This document shows, in pieces, positions 24,419 through 34,331 of a DNA stretch of 60,337 bases. Below the pieces are notes generated by a model. That model made no database searches. It saw only the letters and a program-made list of their open reading frames with translations, and was not told the origin of the DNA. Position 1 is the first letter of the stretch, and each line of letters starts with the position of its first letter. Made by a program: the position numbers and the translations under genes. Source of the stretch: Jeongeupia chitinilytica (GTDB lineage: Bacteria; Pseudomonadota; Gammaproteobacteria; Burkholderiales; Chitinibacteraceae); assembly GCF_014652315.1 (NCBI RefSeq), contig NZ_BMYO01000012.1:1-60337 (forward strand), in the 5' to 3' direction.

Positions 24419-24900
24419 ACGGCCTCCGCCAGCGGTTCGGCACGGTCCCCGGTTCGATCGAAATCGCGCAGCAGTGTGAGCGGGTAGCGTTTGCCGGCCA
24501 GATAGTCGTCGATGCAGGCGAGCAGCAACGGACTGCGGTGTTCGCCGGCACGGGCGGCAATTTCGTCACGGCTCAGCCAGACGGCGGCCTCGATGTCGTC
24601 GTCGAGCGCACGACCCGCGTCAACGCCAGTGACGGAACCTGCGAACGCAAAGCGCAGATAGGTCAGCTCCGGGCGTTCCGGCGGGCTCCACAGATAGATG
24701 CCGACCAGTGCCGCCGGTACGAAATGATGTGCGGTTTCTTCCAGCGTCTCCCGCACGGCGGCAGCGACGATGGACTCGCCGTGCTCGACATGACCGGCAG
24801 GCTGGTTCAGTTTGCGCTGACCGAGAATGCGTTCCTCGACCAGCAGAAAGCGGCCGTCGCGCTCGATCACCGCGGCGACGGTGGCATTGGGCTTCCACAT
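24415..24900 (-). CDS. nudJ: Nudix hydrolase, NudJ-like
   Basis: This 161-residue protein has a full Nudix box, G36-x5-E42-x7-R50-E51...E54-E55, in GHVEHGESIVAAAVRETLEET. The start MWKPNATVAAVIERDGRFLLVEE and the position directly before mnmA fit NudJ, a phosphatase of hydroxymethylpyrimidine and thiamine diphosphates and nucleotides in E. coli. The ATG at 24900 is chosen because longer readings run through the upstream pseudouridine synthase gene. It overlaps mnmA by 4 bp. Substrate choice is inferred. Confidence 0.9.
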   Translation of the reverse strand: MWKPNATVAAVIERDGRFLLVEERILGQRKLNQPAGHVEHGESIVAAAVRETLEETAHHFVPAALVGIYLWSPPERPELTYLRFAFAGSVTGVDAGRALDDDIEAAVWLSRDEIAARAGEHRSPLLLACIDDYLAGKRYPLTLLRDFDRTGDRAEPLAEAV

Positions 24901-24950
24901 ACGCAAGAATTCCAAGCAAAACAGGATTTTACCCGAAGCGCACCGTGCTT

Positions 24951-25574
24951 TCAGCGGGCTTTGTTCGGCCCGCGCCGGCCACGCTGCTTGGGCCGCCCCG
25001 GTGTGGCCGCGACGACGGGCGGGTTCGGCGCGGCAACGCGCAGCTCGCGCCACTGCCCCGGCGCCAGCTCCGCCAGCGTGTACTCGCCGATCGCCGCACG
25101 AATCAGCCGCAGGGTCGGAAAGCCGGCCTTGGCCGTCATCCGCCGCACCTGGCGGTTCTTGCCCTCGGCGATGATCACCTCGAGCCAGGTTGTCGGGATG
25201 TTCGCGCGGAACCGCACCGGCGGCGTGCGGGGCCACAGCCCGGCCGGCTCGTCGATCAGGCGCACCTGGGCCGGCTTGCTGACGAAATCGCCGAGATCGA
25301 CGCCACGGCGCAGCGGTTCGAGATCTGCGTCGGACGGTGCACCGTCGACCTGCACCCAGTAGGTCTTGGGCAGCTTGTACTTCGGATCGGCAATGCGCGC
25401 CTGCAGCGGCCCGGAATCGGTCAGCAGCAGCAGGCCCTCCGAATCGGTATCGAGCCGGCCGGCAGGGTAGACATCAGGTACACGCACGTAGTCGGCCAGC
25501 GACCGATGCGGTGGGCTGGGCGAGAACTGGCAGATCACGCCGTACGGTTTATTGAGCAGGATCAAACGGGCCAT
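24951..25574 (-). CDS. rluE: 23S rRNA pseudouridine synthase, RluE/RsuA family
   Basis: This 207-residue protein shows the family start LILLNKPYGVICQFSP and the catalytic aspartate D42 in PAGRLDTDSEGLLLLT, then EGKNRQVRRMTAKAGFPTLRLIR. It isomerises a uridine in rRNA; the small size without an S4 domain fits RluE (U2457 in E. coli). It has a basic C-terminal tail ending RRGPNKAR. It lies 50 bp before the Nudix gene and is divergent from icd. The exact position modified is inferred. Confidence 0.92.
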   Translation of the reverse strand: MARLILLNKPYGVICQFSPSPPHRSLADYVRVPDVYPAGRLDTDSEGLLLLTDSGPLQARIADPKYKLPKTYWVQVDGAPSDADLEPLRRGVDLGDFVSKPAQVRLIDEPAGLWPRTPPVRFRANIPTTWLEVIIAEGKNRQVRRMTAKAGFPTLRLIRAAIGEYTLAELAPGQWRELRVAAPNPPVVAATPGRPKQRGRRGPNKAR

Positions 25575-25620
25575 ACCGCGATTTTACCGCTTGAATTGCA
25601 TGGGCGGCGTACGGTTGGCT

Positions 25621-25649
25621 TTGCATGGCGTGAATCTTCACGCCATAAT
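25621..25649 (+). promoter_or_regulatory. icd core promoter with embedded perfect dyad
   Basis: TTGCAT (25621-25626), a 17-bp spacer and CATAAT (25644-25649) form a plausible sigma70 promoter, with a predicted start about 47 bp before the icd ATG. A perfect inverted repeat, ATGGCGTGAA (25625-25634) and TTCACGCCAT (25637-25646) around TC, fills the spacer and touches both hexamers. A dimer bound there would block RNA polymerase. No known operator is recognised. Confidence 0.55.
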
Positions 25650-25702
25650 CGTAGTTTGTCTGCTGCTGTTACAGCATTGTCATAACCATCAGGAAGCCCG
25701 CG

Positions 25703-26926
25703 ATGAGCCACATCCAAGTCCCCGCCGAAGGCGCCAAGATCGTTCCGAACCTGGCAACGCCCGATAATCCGATCATTCCGTTCATCGAAGGCGATGGCAT
25801 CGGTGTCGATATCACCCCGGTGATGAAGGACGTGGTCGACGCAGCCGTGGCCAAGAGCTACGGCGGCGCCCGCAAGATCCACTGGATGGAAATCTACTGT
25901 GGCGAGAAGGCGGCCAAGGTTTACGGCAACGACAACTACCTGCCGGAAGAAACCCTCGCCGCGCTGAAGGAATACGTCGTATCGATCAAGGGCCCGCTGG
26001 CCACGCCGGTCGGTGGCGGCATCCGCTCGCTGAACGTTGCGCTGCGCCAGCAGCTCGACCTGTACGTCTGCCTGCGCCCGGTGCGTTACTTCCAGGGCGT
26101 CCCGTCGCCGCTGAAGCGCCCGGACCTGACCGACATGGTCATCTTCCGCGAGAACACCGAAGACATCTACGCCGGTATCGAGTGGGAAGCCCAGACCGAC
26201 GGCGCCAAGCAGGTCATCGACTTCCTGCAGGGCCAGATGGGCGTGAAGAAGATCCGCTTCCCGGAAAGCAGCAGCATCGGCATCAAGCCGGTCAGCAAGG
26301 AAGGTACCGAGCGCCTCGTCCGCAAGGCGATCCAGTACGCGATCGACAACAACCGCAAGAGCGTGACCCTTGTCCACAAGGGCAACATCATGAAGTTCAC
26401 CGAAGGCATGTTCCGCCAGTGGGGTTACGACCTCGCCAAGCGCGAATTCGGTGGCGTCGAAGTGGACGGCGGCCCGTGGCTGCAACTGCCGAACGGCATC
26501 GTCATCAAGGACGTGATCGCCGATGCCTTCCTGCAGCAGATCCTGCTGCGCCCGGCCGAATACGACGTGATCGCCACGCTGAACCTGAACGGCGACTACG
26601 TGTCGGACGCGCTGGCAGCCCAGGTCGGCGGCATCGGCATCGCCCCGGGTGCCAACCTGTCGGACAACGTGGCCTGCTTCGAAGCCACCCACGGCACCGC
26701 ACCGAAGTACGCCGGCCAGGACAAGGTCAACCCGGGTTCGCTGCTGCTGTCGGCTGAAATGATGCTGCGCCACATCGGCTGGAAGGAAGCGGCCGACCTG
26801 ATCATCAGCGCGACCGAGAAGACCATCAAGGACAAGGTCGTGACCTACGACTTCGCCCGCCTGATGGACGATGCGGAAGAAGTGTCGTGCTCGGCCTTCG
26901 GCAAGGCCATCATCGCCCGGATGTAA
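25703..26926 (+). CDS. icd: NADP-dependent isocitrate dehydrogenase
   Basis: This 407-residue TCA enzyme oxidises isocitrate to 2-oxoglutarate. It resembles the dimeric E. coli type: the phosphorylatable serine in GGGIRSLNVALR (S109), RENTEDIYAGIEW, NGDYVSDALAAQVGG and the NADP-selecting block HGTAPKYAGQDKVNP (330-344, with K335, Y336 and V342 as in NADP enzymes). The ATG at 25703 has aggaag upstream. It is a single-gene unit ended by a strong terminator. Control by the promoter dyad is suggested by position. Confidence 0.97.
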   Translation: MSHIQVPAEGAKIVPNLATPDNPIIPFIEGDGIGVDITPVMKDVVDAAVAKSYGGARKIHWMEIYCGEKAAKVYGNDNYLPEETLAALKEYVVSIKGPLATPVGGGIRSLNVALRQQLDLYVCLRPVRYFQGVPSPLKRPDLTDMVIFRENTEDIYAGIEWEAQTDGAKQVIDFLQGQMGVKKIRFPESSSIGIKPVSKEGTERLVRKAIQYAIDNNRKSVTLVHKGNIMKFTEGMFRQWGYDLAKREFGGVEVDGGPWLQLPNGIVIKDVIADAFLQQILLRPAEYDVIATLNLNGDYVSDALAAQVGGIGIAPGANLSDNVACFEATHGTAPKYAGQDKVNPGSLLLSAEMMLRHIGWKEAADLIISATEKTIKDKVVTYDFARLMDDAEEVSCSAFGKAIIARM

Positions 26927-26944
26927 TCTATCCGCGACGATGCA

Positions 26945-26969
26945 AGCCCCGCGTCATGCGGGGCTTTTT
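26945..26969 (+). terminator. Terminator of icd
   Basis: Arms AGCCCCGC (26945-26952) and GCGGGGCT (26958-26965) are followed by TTTTTC, 18 nt past the icd stop. Confidence 0.9.
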
Positions 26970-27002
26970 CTTGTCCGGCGTCCGTCGGAACGCGCACAAT
27001 GA

Positions 27003-27029
27003 AAAAGCCCCGCATGAAGCGGGGCTTTT
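27003..27029. terminator. Terminator of cspA (bidirectional)
   Basis: Arms AGCCCCGC (27006-27013) and GCGGGGCT (27019-27026) are flanked by five A and four T. The stem is identical to the icd terminator 60 bp away and faces it. Confidence 0.9.
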
Positions 27030-27045
27030 CAAACACCGGAAACGC

Positions 27046-27249
27046 TTAGGCGCCCTGGATGTTCGCAGCTTGCTTGCCTTTCGGACCTTGCGCGACTTCG
27101 AAGTTCACGCGCTGGCCTTCCTTCAGGGTCTTGAAGCCCGGCATGTTGATCGCGGAGAAGTGAGCGAAGATGTCCTCGCCGCCTTCGTCCGGGGTGATGA
27201 AGCCGAAGCCCTTGGAATCATTGAACCACTTAACGGTACCCGTTGCCAT
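27046..27249 (-). CDS. cspA: Cold-shock-domain protein
   Basis: This 67-residue protein is a single cold-shock domain, an OB-fold RNA chaperone, with RNP1 KGFGFI (13-18) and RNP2 DIFAHF (26-31). The start MATGTVKWFNDSKGFGFITP is near-universal for the family, and GGAGAAAG precedes the ATG at 27249; a longer in-frame start is rejected. It is divergent from clpS-clpA, a common pairing. Whether it is cold-induced cannot be told; no extended cold-shock leader is evident. Confidence 0.96.
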   Translation of the reverse strand: MATGTVKWFNDSKGFGFITPDEGGEDIFAHFSAINMPGFKTLKEGQRVNFEVAQGPKGKQAANIQGA

Positions 27250-27502
27250 TTGGCGTCTTTCTCCAAAAAAACTGTTAACGCATTGCACCCTTGCGGGCGT
27301 TCAGGTTTGACATCAAGGCCTGCACAACGGGAATACCGATACGGCATGATGCTTGGCTATCAAACGCCGTTCATTTTTACGCGACATTGACGAAAAAGGT
27401 CAAGCAGATTGCTGGGCGAAATTATTGAGTGTTGTTTGCCCGGCACGCTTGAAAAGCCCCCCTCACAGACCAAAATAAAAGAGCGGAGACAATTGGAAAA
27501 TC

Positions 27503-27810
27503 ATGGCGACACAGCATCAACTCGACCCGCAACTCGTTCATCAGGAACAGCGCGCCGCACCACCGCCGATGTACCGGGTGGTTTTGCTCAACGACGACTA
27601 CACCCCGATGGAGTTTGTTGTCGACGTGCTCCAGCAGTTTTTTGCGCTGGGCCTTGAACAAGCCACGGTCGTGATGCTCAAAGTCCATAACGAGGGCCGC
27701 GGAATCTGCGGGGTATATCCCCGGGACATCGCAGCCACCAAGGTCAGTCAGGTTGACCAGTACGCCCGCCAGCACCAACACCCGCTTCAATGCATCATGG
27801 AGGTGAACGA

Positions 27811-27814
<4 letters not shown>
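27503..27814 (+). CDS. clpS: ATP-dependent Clp protease adaptor ClpS
   Basis: This 103-residue adaptor delivers N-degron substrates to ClpA. It has a flexible N-terminal tail and the core YRVVLLNDDYTPMEFVVDVLQQFF, which includes the residues that bind destabilising N-termini. The ATG at 27503 is preceded by a moderate ggaaaatc. Its stop overlaps the clpA start (ATGA), so adaptor and unfoldase are translationally coupled. It is divergent from cspA across 253 bp. Confidence 0.97.
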
Positions 27815-30078
<2,264 letters not shown>

Positions 30079-30090
30079 TCTGTCGAACCG

Positions 30091-30127
30091 CAAAAAAACA
30101 AACCCCGCTTCGGCGGGGTTTGTTTTC
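30091..30127. terminator. Bidirectional terminator between clpA and the MscS-like gene
   Basis: Perfect 10-bp arms CAAACCCCGC (30099-30108) and GCGGGGTTTG (30113-30122) close on a TTCG tetraloop, with seven A before and TTTT after. Confidence 0.9.
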
Positions 30128-30141
30128 GTTGTGGCAACTGC

Positions 30142-30984
30142 TTAGGGCTGCTGCACGATCACCGTCTGCGCCGGCATCGGTGCCGGGAAATCGGCGCCGA
30201 GCACGTCCTTGATCGTCTTGTTGGTATCGAAATAGACCTGCCAGTAGTTGTCGTTGTGGCAGTACGGTCGCACCGCCAGCACCGGACCGACCAGATTGAA
30301 TTCGAGAATCTCGACATCGACAGCCGGATCGGCCAGCACGTTCGGAATTGCGGCAATCCGCCCCTTCAGCGCGGCGATCGCGGCCTGATAGTCGGCAGCA
30401 CCGGCCAGCTGTGCCTTGAGTTCGACACGGCGGAACGGATTGTGGGTGAAGTTCTGGATCGTGTCGGTAAAGATCTTGTTGTTGCCGATCAGCGTCAGCA
30501 CGTTGTCCGGCGTGTTGATCGCCGTGGCAAACAGGCCGATCTCCTTGACCGTACCGGTCACGCCACCGGCGGTCACGAAGTCACCGACCTTGAACGGCCG
30601 CAGCACGATGATGAAGGCACCACCGGCAAAATTGGCCAGCAGCCCCGACCATGCCATGCCGACAGCCAGACCCAGTGCGGCGATCAGCGCAGCGAAGGTT
30701 GTCGTCTGAACGCCGAAGTAGCCGAGGATGCCGACCACCAGCAGGATGTTCAGCGTGACCGTGATCACCGAACCGACATAACGCAGTACGGTCGGATCGA
30801 CCTTCTGCTTCTCCAGCGACTTCTGCACGAGGCCAACCGCAAACCCGATCAGCCATCGCCCGACCACCCAGAATACGATCGCGGCAAGGATTTTCACGCC
30901 GACCGCGGCCGCGTAGTCGGTGATCAGCGTCTGCAGCTGCCCGGCTTTCTGCAGACCTTCATTCACAATGCCAGATTCCGCCAT
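30142..30984 (-). CDS. MscS-family mechanosensitive ion channel
   Basis: This 280-residue inner-membrane protein has three N-terminal helices, the third (AALGLAVGMAWSGLLANFAGGAFIIVLRPFKVGDF) being the glycine/alanine-rich pore helix of MscS, then the beta domain with NKIFTDTIQNFTHNPFRRVE. Such channels release solutes on hypo-osmotic shock. Size is close to E. coli MscS (286). AAGGGGGG precedes the ATG at 30984. It is a single leftward unit ending at the shared terminator. Confidence 0.95.
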   Translation of the reverse strand: MAESGIVNEGLQKAGQLQTLITDYAAAVGVKILAAIVFWVVGRWLIGFAVGLVQKSLEKQKVDPTVLRYVGSVITVTLNILLVVGILGYFGVQTTTFAALIAALGLAVGMAWSGLLANFAGGAFIIVLRPFKVGDFVTAGGVTGTVKEIGLFATAINTPDNVLTLIGNNKIFTDTIQNFTHNPFRRVELKAQLAGAADYQAAIAALKGRIAAIPNVLADPAVDVEILEFNLVGPVLAVRPYCHNDNYWQVYFDTNKTIKDVLGADFPAPMPAQTVIVQQP

Positions 30985-31003
30985 GATTCCCCCCTTAAGT
31001 TCG

Positions 31004-31022
31004 GCTTGATCTTACATCAAGC
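31004..31022. repeat. Small inverted repeat between xerD and the MscS-like gene
   Basis: Arms GCTTGAT (31004-31010) and ATCAAGC (31016-31022) with a 5-nt loop lie in the 67-bp gap. No T-run follows on the minus strand, so it may be a weak xerD 3' hairpin or an operator for the channel gene. Confidence 0.3.
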
Positions 31023-31051
31023 TAGCATATGTGAAGCTGCCGACTTGCGCC

Positions 31052-31957
31052 TCAGCTTTTTTGGCGGGGATGGTAGCGGTGCAGCGCCCGAAGCCGGGCC
31101 CGGGCGACATGGGTGTAAATCTGCGTCGTACCGATGTCGGCGTGGCCGAGCAGGCTCTGTACGATACGCAGATCGGCGCCATGATCGAGCAGGTGCGTCG
31201 CAAACGCATGCCGCAGAACATGCGGACTGAGCTTGGCGGCGTCGATGCCCGATTCGACTGCATACTGCTTGATGACGTACCACGCGCCTTGCCGGGTCAT
31301 CGGCTCGCCCCGCTGGTTGACGAAGACGGTGGGCGCGAACCGGCCGGCAACGAGCAACGCTCGCGCCTCGTTCAGATAGCGCTTGAGCCAGTCCTGCGCC
31401 ACCTCGCCCACCGGCACCAGACGCTGCTTGTCACCCTTGCCGTGCAGCACTGCCAGATAGCCGTCGCCAAGATGCAGCGCATCGCTACCGAGCGCCACCA
31501 GTTCCGAAACACGCATGCCGGTCGCGTACATCAGCTCGAGCATCGCCCGATCGCGCAGGCCGGCGGCACTGCCGACGTCCGGCGCAGCCAGCAGCGCCCC
31601 GATCTGGTCTTCGGTCAGCGCCTTCGGCAACGGCCTGACCCGCCTGGGCGAGCGCAACGTCTCGGTCGGATCGTCACCGATGCGCTCCATCTGCTGCCAG
31701 TGCCGGTAGAACTTGCGCAGACTGGCCAACCGCCGTGCCAGCGTCGCCGCCTTGAGTGTCCGCGCCTGCCGTGCCAGGAAGGCCTGGACGTCATCACGGC
31801 TGGCTGCCAGCAGCGCGATGCCGCTTTCGTTCAGCCAGTCGGCCCAGATGCCGAGATCGAGCCTGTAGCTGTTGACGGTATGGGTAGCCAGCTGCTCCGC
31901 CAGCCAGATCGCGTCGACAAACTCGTCGATCAGCGCCTCGTCTTCCGGTCGCTTCAT
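31052..31957 (-). CDS. xerD: Site-specific tyrosine recombinase XerD
   Basis: This 301-residue recombinase resolves chromosome dimers at dif together with XerC and the FtsK translocase. The catalytic set is complete: R149 (TGMRVSEL), K174 (HGKGDKQR), H246 and R249 (LSPHVLRH), H272 (LLGHADIGTTQIYTHV) and nucleophile Y281. The ATG at 31957 has GGGATG upstream. Upstream on its strand lies the rplS terminator, so it is probably expressed separately. XerC and dif are not in the window. Confidence 0.95.
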   Translation of the reverse strand: MKRPEDEALIDEFVDAIWLAEQLATHTVNSYRLDLGIWADWLNESGIALLAASRDDVQAFLARQARTLKAATLARRLASLRKFYRHWQQMERIGDDPTETLRSPRRVRPLPKALTEDQIGALLAAPDVGSAAGLRDRAMLELMYATGMRVSELVALGSDALHLGDGYLAVLHGKGDKQRLVPVGEVAQDWLKRYLNEARALLVAGRFAPTVFVNQRGEPMTRQGAWYVIKQYAVESGIDAAKLSPHVLRHAFATHLLDHGADLRIVQSLLGHADIGTTQIYTHVARARLRALHRYHPRQKS

Positions 31958-32203
31958 TGCATCCCGCCCTCGTGCCCCGGCAGGCGAAGCTGGATTGACA
32001 ACCGATTCGACCCGCACGCGCGGCCCGCATCATGTGCACTCGGACCTGTTGAAAATCTGCACCCCGGCCGCTGGCCACCATCGGCATTCAAGGGAACATG
32101 GGCGACTTGCATGGTAAGTATGGCTTGATGGTCGTTGTGGTCGATCTGGTTTGTCATGACGGAACTTCTCGGCCGGCACATCCGTGCAGAATACGCCGCG
32201 CAT

Positions 32204-32230
32204 AAAAAAACGCGGAGCCAAGGCTCCGCG
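32204..32230 (-). terminator. Terminator of the rpsP-rimM-trmD-rplS operon
   Basis: Arms CGCGGAGCC (32211-32219) and GGCTCCGCG (32222-32230) with a 2-nt centre are followed on the minus strand by seven T, 22 nt past the rplS stop. Confidence 0.92.
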
Positions 32231-32252
32231 TTTTCCGCAGCAGGACGTCGCC

Positions 32253-32633
32253 TTAGTTGGCGGCTGCCACAGCCTTGCGGGCCGGCAGCTTTTCCTTGAT
32301 GCGGGCCGACTTGCCCGAACGATCGCGGAGGTAGTACAGCTTGGCGCGACGGACATCACCGCGACGCTTCACTTCGATCGAAGCGACCAGCGGCGAGAAG
32401 GTCTGGAACGTACGCTCGACGCCTTCGCCCGACGAAATCTTGCGGACGATGAACGAGCTGTTCAGGCCGCGGTTGCGCTTGGCAATCACGACACCCTCAT
32501 AAGCCTGCAGACGCTCACGCGTACCTTCCTTCACCTTGACCTGGACGATCACGGTGTCACCCGGTGCGAATTCCGGCACGGTCTTGCCCAGGCGAGCGAT
32601 TTCTTCTTGTTCGAGTTGCTGAATCAGGTTCAT
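32253..32633 (-). CDS. rplS: 50S ribosomal protein L19
   Basis: This 126-residue protein of the large subunit lies at the subunit interface. MNLIQQLEQEEIARLGKTVPEFAPGDTVIVQVKVKEGTRERLQAYEGVVI is diagnostic for L19. It is the last gene of the leftward operon rpsP-rimM-trmD-rplS, 29 bp after trmD, and is closed by a terminator. The C-terminal tail KEKLPARKAVAAAN is longer than in E. coli, as common in betaproteobacteria. Confidence 0.98.
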   Translation of the reverse strand: MNLIQQLEQEEIARLGKTVPEFAPGDTVIVQVKVKEGTRERLQAYEGVVIAKRNRGLNSSFIVRKISSGEGVERTFQTFSPLVASIEVKRRGDVRRAKLYYLRDRSGKSARIKEKLPARKAVAAAN

Positions 32634-32662
32634 TGCATTACTCCTTGCGAAGCTTGTTCCTT

Positions 32663-33433
32663 CTACCCTTGGCCGGGTGAGTCTGCGGACTCGGACTGAA
32701 ATTCAGCCAGAAGACGAGCTTCCTCTTTGGAAAGCTGGCGATCCGCGAGCAGATCCGGGCGACGCAACCAGGTGCGACCCAGCGCTTGCTTCAAACGCCA
32801 GCGACGTATGTTGGCATGATTTCCCGAAAGCAGGACTTCCGGAACCGCCATGCCGCGGTAATCCTCTGGACGGGTGTAATGCGGACAATCCAGCAACCCA
32901 TCCACAAACGAATCTTCTTCGGCACTCGCCTGGGTATTGAGCACCCCGGGCCAGAGCCTGGCAATCGCATCGATCAGCACCATGGCCGGCAGCTCGCCGC
33001 CGGACAGCACATAATCGCCGATCGATATTTCCTCGTCGACCTGCCGCTGGATCAGCCGCTCATCGACGCCTTCGTACCGGCCGCACAACAACACCAGTCC
33101 GTCCAGCCCGGCCAGTTCGACCGCCTTGGCATGCGACAGACGCTGCCCTTGCGGCGACAGGTAAACCACCCGACTCGCCACGCCGCGTTCGTGTTGCCGC
33201 ACTTTGGCGGCTTCGATCGCCAGCTCGAGCGGCTCGGGCTGCATCACCATGCCGGGACCGCCACCGAAGGGACGATCGTCGACACGCCGATAATTGTCGG
33301 AGGTGAAGTCGCGCGGATTCCACGTCTGCAACGCGAAAACGCCGAGTTCCACCGCCCGCCGCGTCACCCCGGACCGGGTGATCGCGTCGAACATTTCCGG
33401 AAACAGCGTGACGACGTCGATCTGCCGCGTCAT
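32663..33433 (-). CDS. trmD: tRNA (guanine-N1-)-methyltransferase
   Basis: This 256-residue SPOUT enzyme makes m1G37 in tRNAs with CCN, CUN and CGG anticodons and so prevents frameshifting. It shows DVVTLFPEMFDAITRSGVTRRA, RPFGGGPGMVMQ and the knot region LLCGRYEGVDERLI plus EISIGDYVLSGGELPA. It begins 5 nt after rimM within the rpsP operon, in the standard order. Confidence 0.98.
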   Translation of the reverse strand: MTRQIDVVTLFPEMFDAITRSGVTRRAVELGVFALQTWNPRDFTSDNYRRVDDRPFGGGPGMVMQPEPLELAIEAAKVRQHERGVASRVVYLSPQGQRLSHAKAVELAGLDGLVLLCGRYEGVDERLIQRQVDEEISIGDYVLSGGELPAMVLIDAIARLWPGVLNTQASAEEDSFVDGLLDCPHYTRPEDYRGMAVPEVLLSGNHANIRRWRLKQALGRTWLRRPDLLADRQLSKEEARLLAEFQSESADSPGQG

Positions 33434-33438
33434 ACCGT

Positions 33439-33972
33439 TCAGTAGTCCAGACCCCAGTCGACCGTAATGCTGCGCGCTTCGGTATCGACCTTCAGCACGA
33501 CCGGCGCCACGAAAGGCAGCAGGCGCTCGGTTTCACCGTCACGCACCACCAGTACATCATTGGCACCGGTGGCGAACAGCTTGTCGACTACACCCAGCGA
33601 CTCGGCGGCGGTATTGACCACCGTCATGCCGACCAGATCGGCCCAGTAATACTCGCCTTCGTCAGCAGCCGGCATCAGACTGCGCGGCACTGCAACTTCG
33701 CAACTCTTGAGCGCGAAAGCGGCATCACGGTCATCAACCCCGACCAGCTTGGCTGCCAGTTTCTTGGTATGCACTGCGCCCTCTTCGAGAACATAGGCAT
33801 GCCATTCGCCGTTGCGCTTGAGCCACCACGTCTCGTAGTCGAGCAGGCTGTCGGCGAATTCGGTATCGGCGACGACGTTGAGCCAGCCACGAATGCCGAA
33901 TGCCCCGCTGACGTAGCCCATGACGACGAGGTCGTCCGGGACAATCTGCGGGGCAGAAGCTGTGCGTACCAC
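33439..33972 (-). CDS. rimM: Ribosome maturation factor RimM
   Basis: This 177-residue protein assists assembly of the 30S head and binds S19. The N-terminal domain DLVVMGYVSGAFGIRGWLNVVADTEF and the C-terminal PRC-barrel (YYWADLVGMTVVNTAAESLGVV...LLPFVAPVVLKVD) are both present. It lies 7 bp after rpsP. Its presence beside rpsP and trmD is the usual arrangement. Confidence 0.97.
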   Translation of the reverse strand: MVRTASAPQIVPDDLVVMGYVSGAFGIRGWLNVVADTEFADSLLDYETWWLKRNGEWHAYVLEEGAVHTKKLAAKLVGVDDRDAAFALKSCEVAVPRSLMPAADEGEYYWADLVGMTVVNTAAESLGVVDKLFATGANDVLVVRDGETERLLPFVAPVVLKVDTEARSITVDWGLDY

Positions 33973-33979
33973 GGCGAGC

Positions 33980-34231
33980 TTACGCTGCGACCGGGGTGTA
34001 GCCCTTCAGCAGCTTGGCAACCGAGTCGTTCACTTGCGCGCCGACACCGATCCAGTAGTTGACGCGGTCCATAGCCAGACGCAGGCCTTCTTCGCTTTCA
34101 GCAGCCAGCGGGTTGTAGAAACCCACGCGCTCGATGAAGCGGCCGTCGCGGCGGTTGCGCGAATCGGAAACAACGACGTTGTAGAACGGGCGGTTCTTGG
34201 CGCCGCCGCGGGCAAGACGAATCACAACCAT
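33980..34231 (-). CDS. rpsP: 30S ribosomal protein S16
   Basis: This 83-residue small-subunit protein is recognised by MVVIRLARGGAKNRPFYNVVVSDSRNRRDGRFIERVGFYNP. It is the first gene of its leftward operon, behind a promoter at 34270-34299, and is separated from ffh upstream by 100 bp. S16 is needed for early 30S assembly. Confidence 0.98.
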   Translation of the reverse strand: MVVIRLARGGAKNRPFYNVVVSDSRNRRDGRFIERVGFYNPLAAESEEGLRLAMDRVNYWIGVGAQVNDSVAKLLKGYTPVAA

Positions 34232-34269
34232 GTCAGATATCCAGTAAATCGGTTTATGCGAAACAGGCG

Positions 34270-34299
34270 ATTGTACGAGAAAAAGTCAAGCCTGTACAA
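34270..34299 (-). promoter_or_regulatory. Promoter of the rpsP operon
   Basis: On the minus strand TTGTAC (plus 34294-34299), an 18-bp spacer and TACAAT (plus 34270-34275) form a good sigma70 promoter, giving a leader of about 30 nt. The hexamers also make an inverted repeat with each other (TTGTAC and GTACAA). Confidence 0.6.
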
Positions 34300-34331
34300 G
34301 CCCGTCGAGCGGCCATGCAGCGTCGGAACGT

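Noticed and set aside
27250..27502. Cold-box or RNA thermometer upstream of cspA
   Set aside because: No conserved cold-box or long structured leader could be identified by eye; only a normal Shine-Dalgarno.
31052..31957. XerD-like gene as a mobile-element integrase
   Set aside because: Length, motifs and housekeeping neighbours fit chromosomal XerD; there is no att-like repeat, tRNA or cargo.
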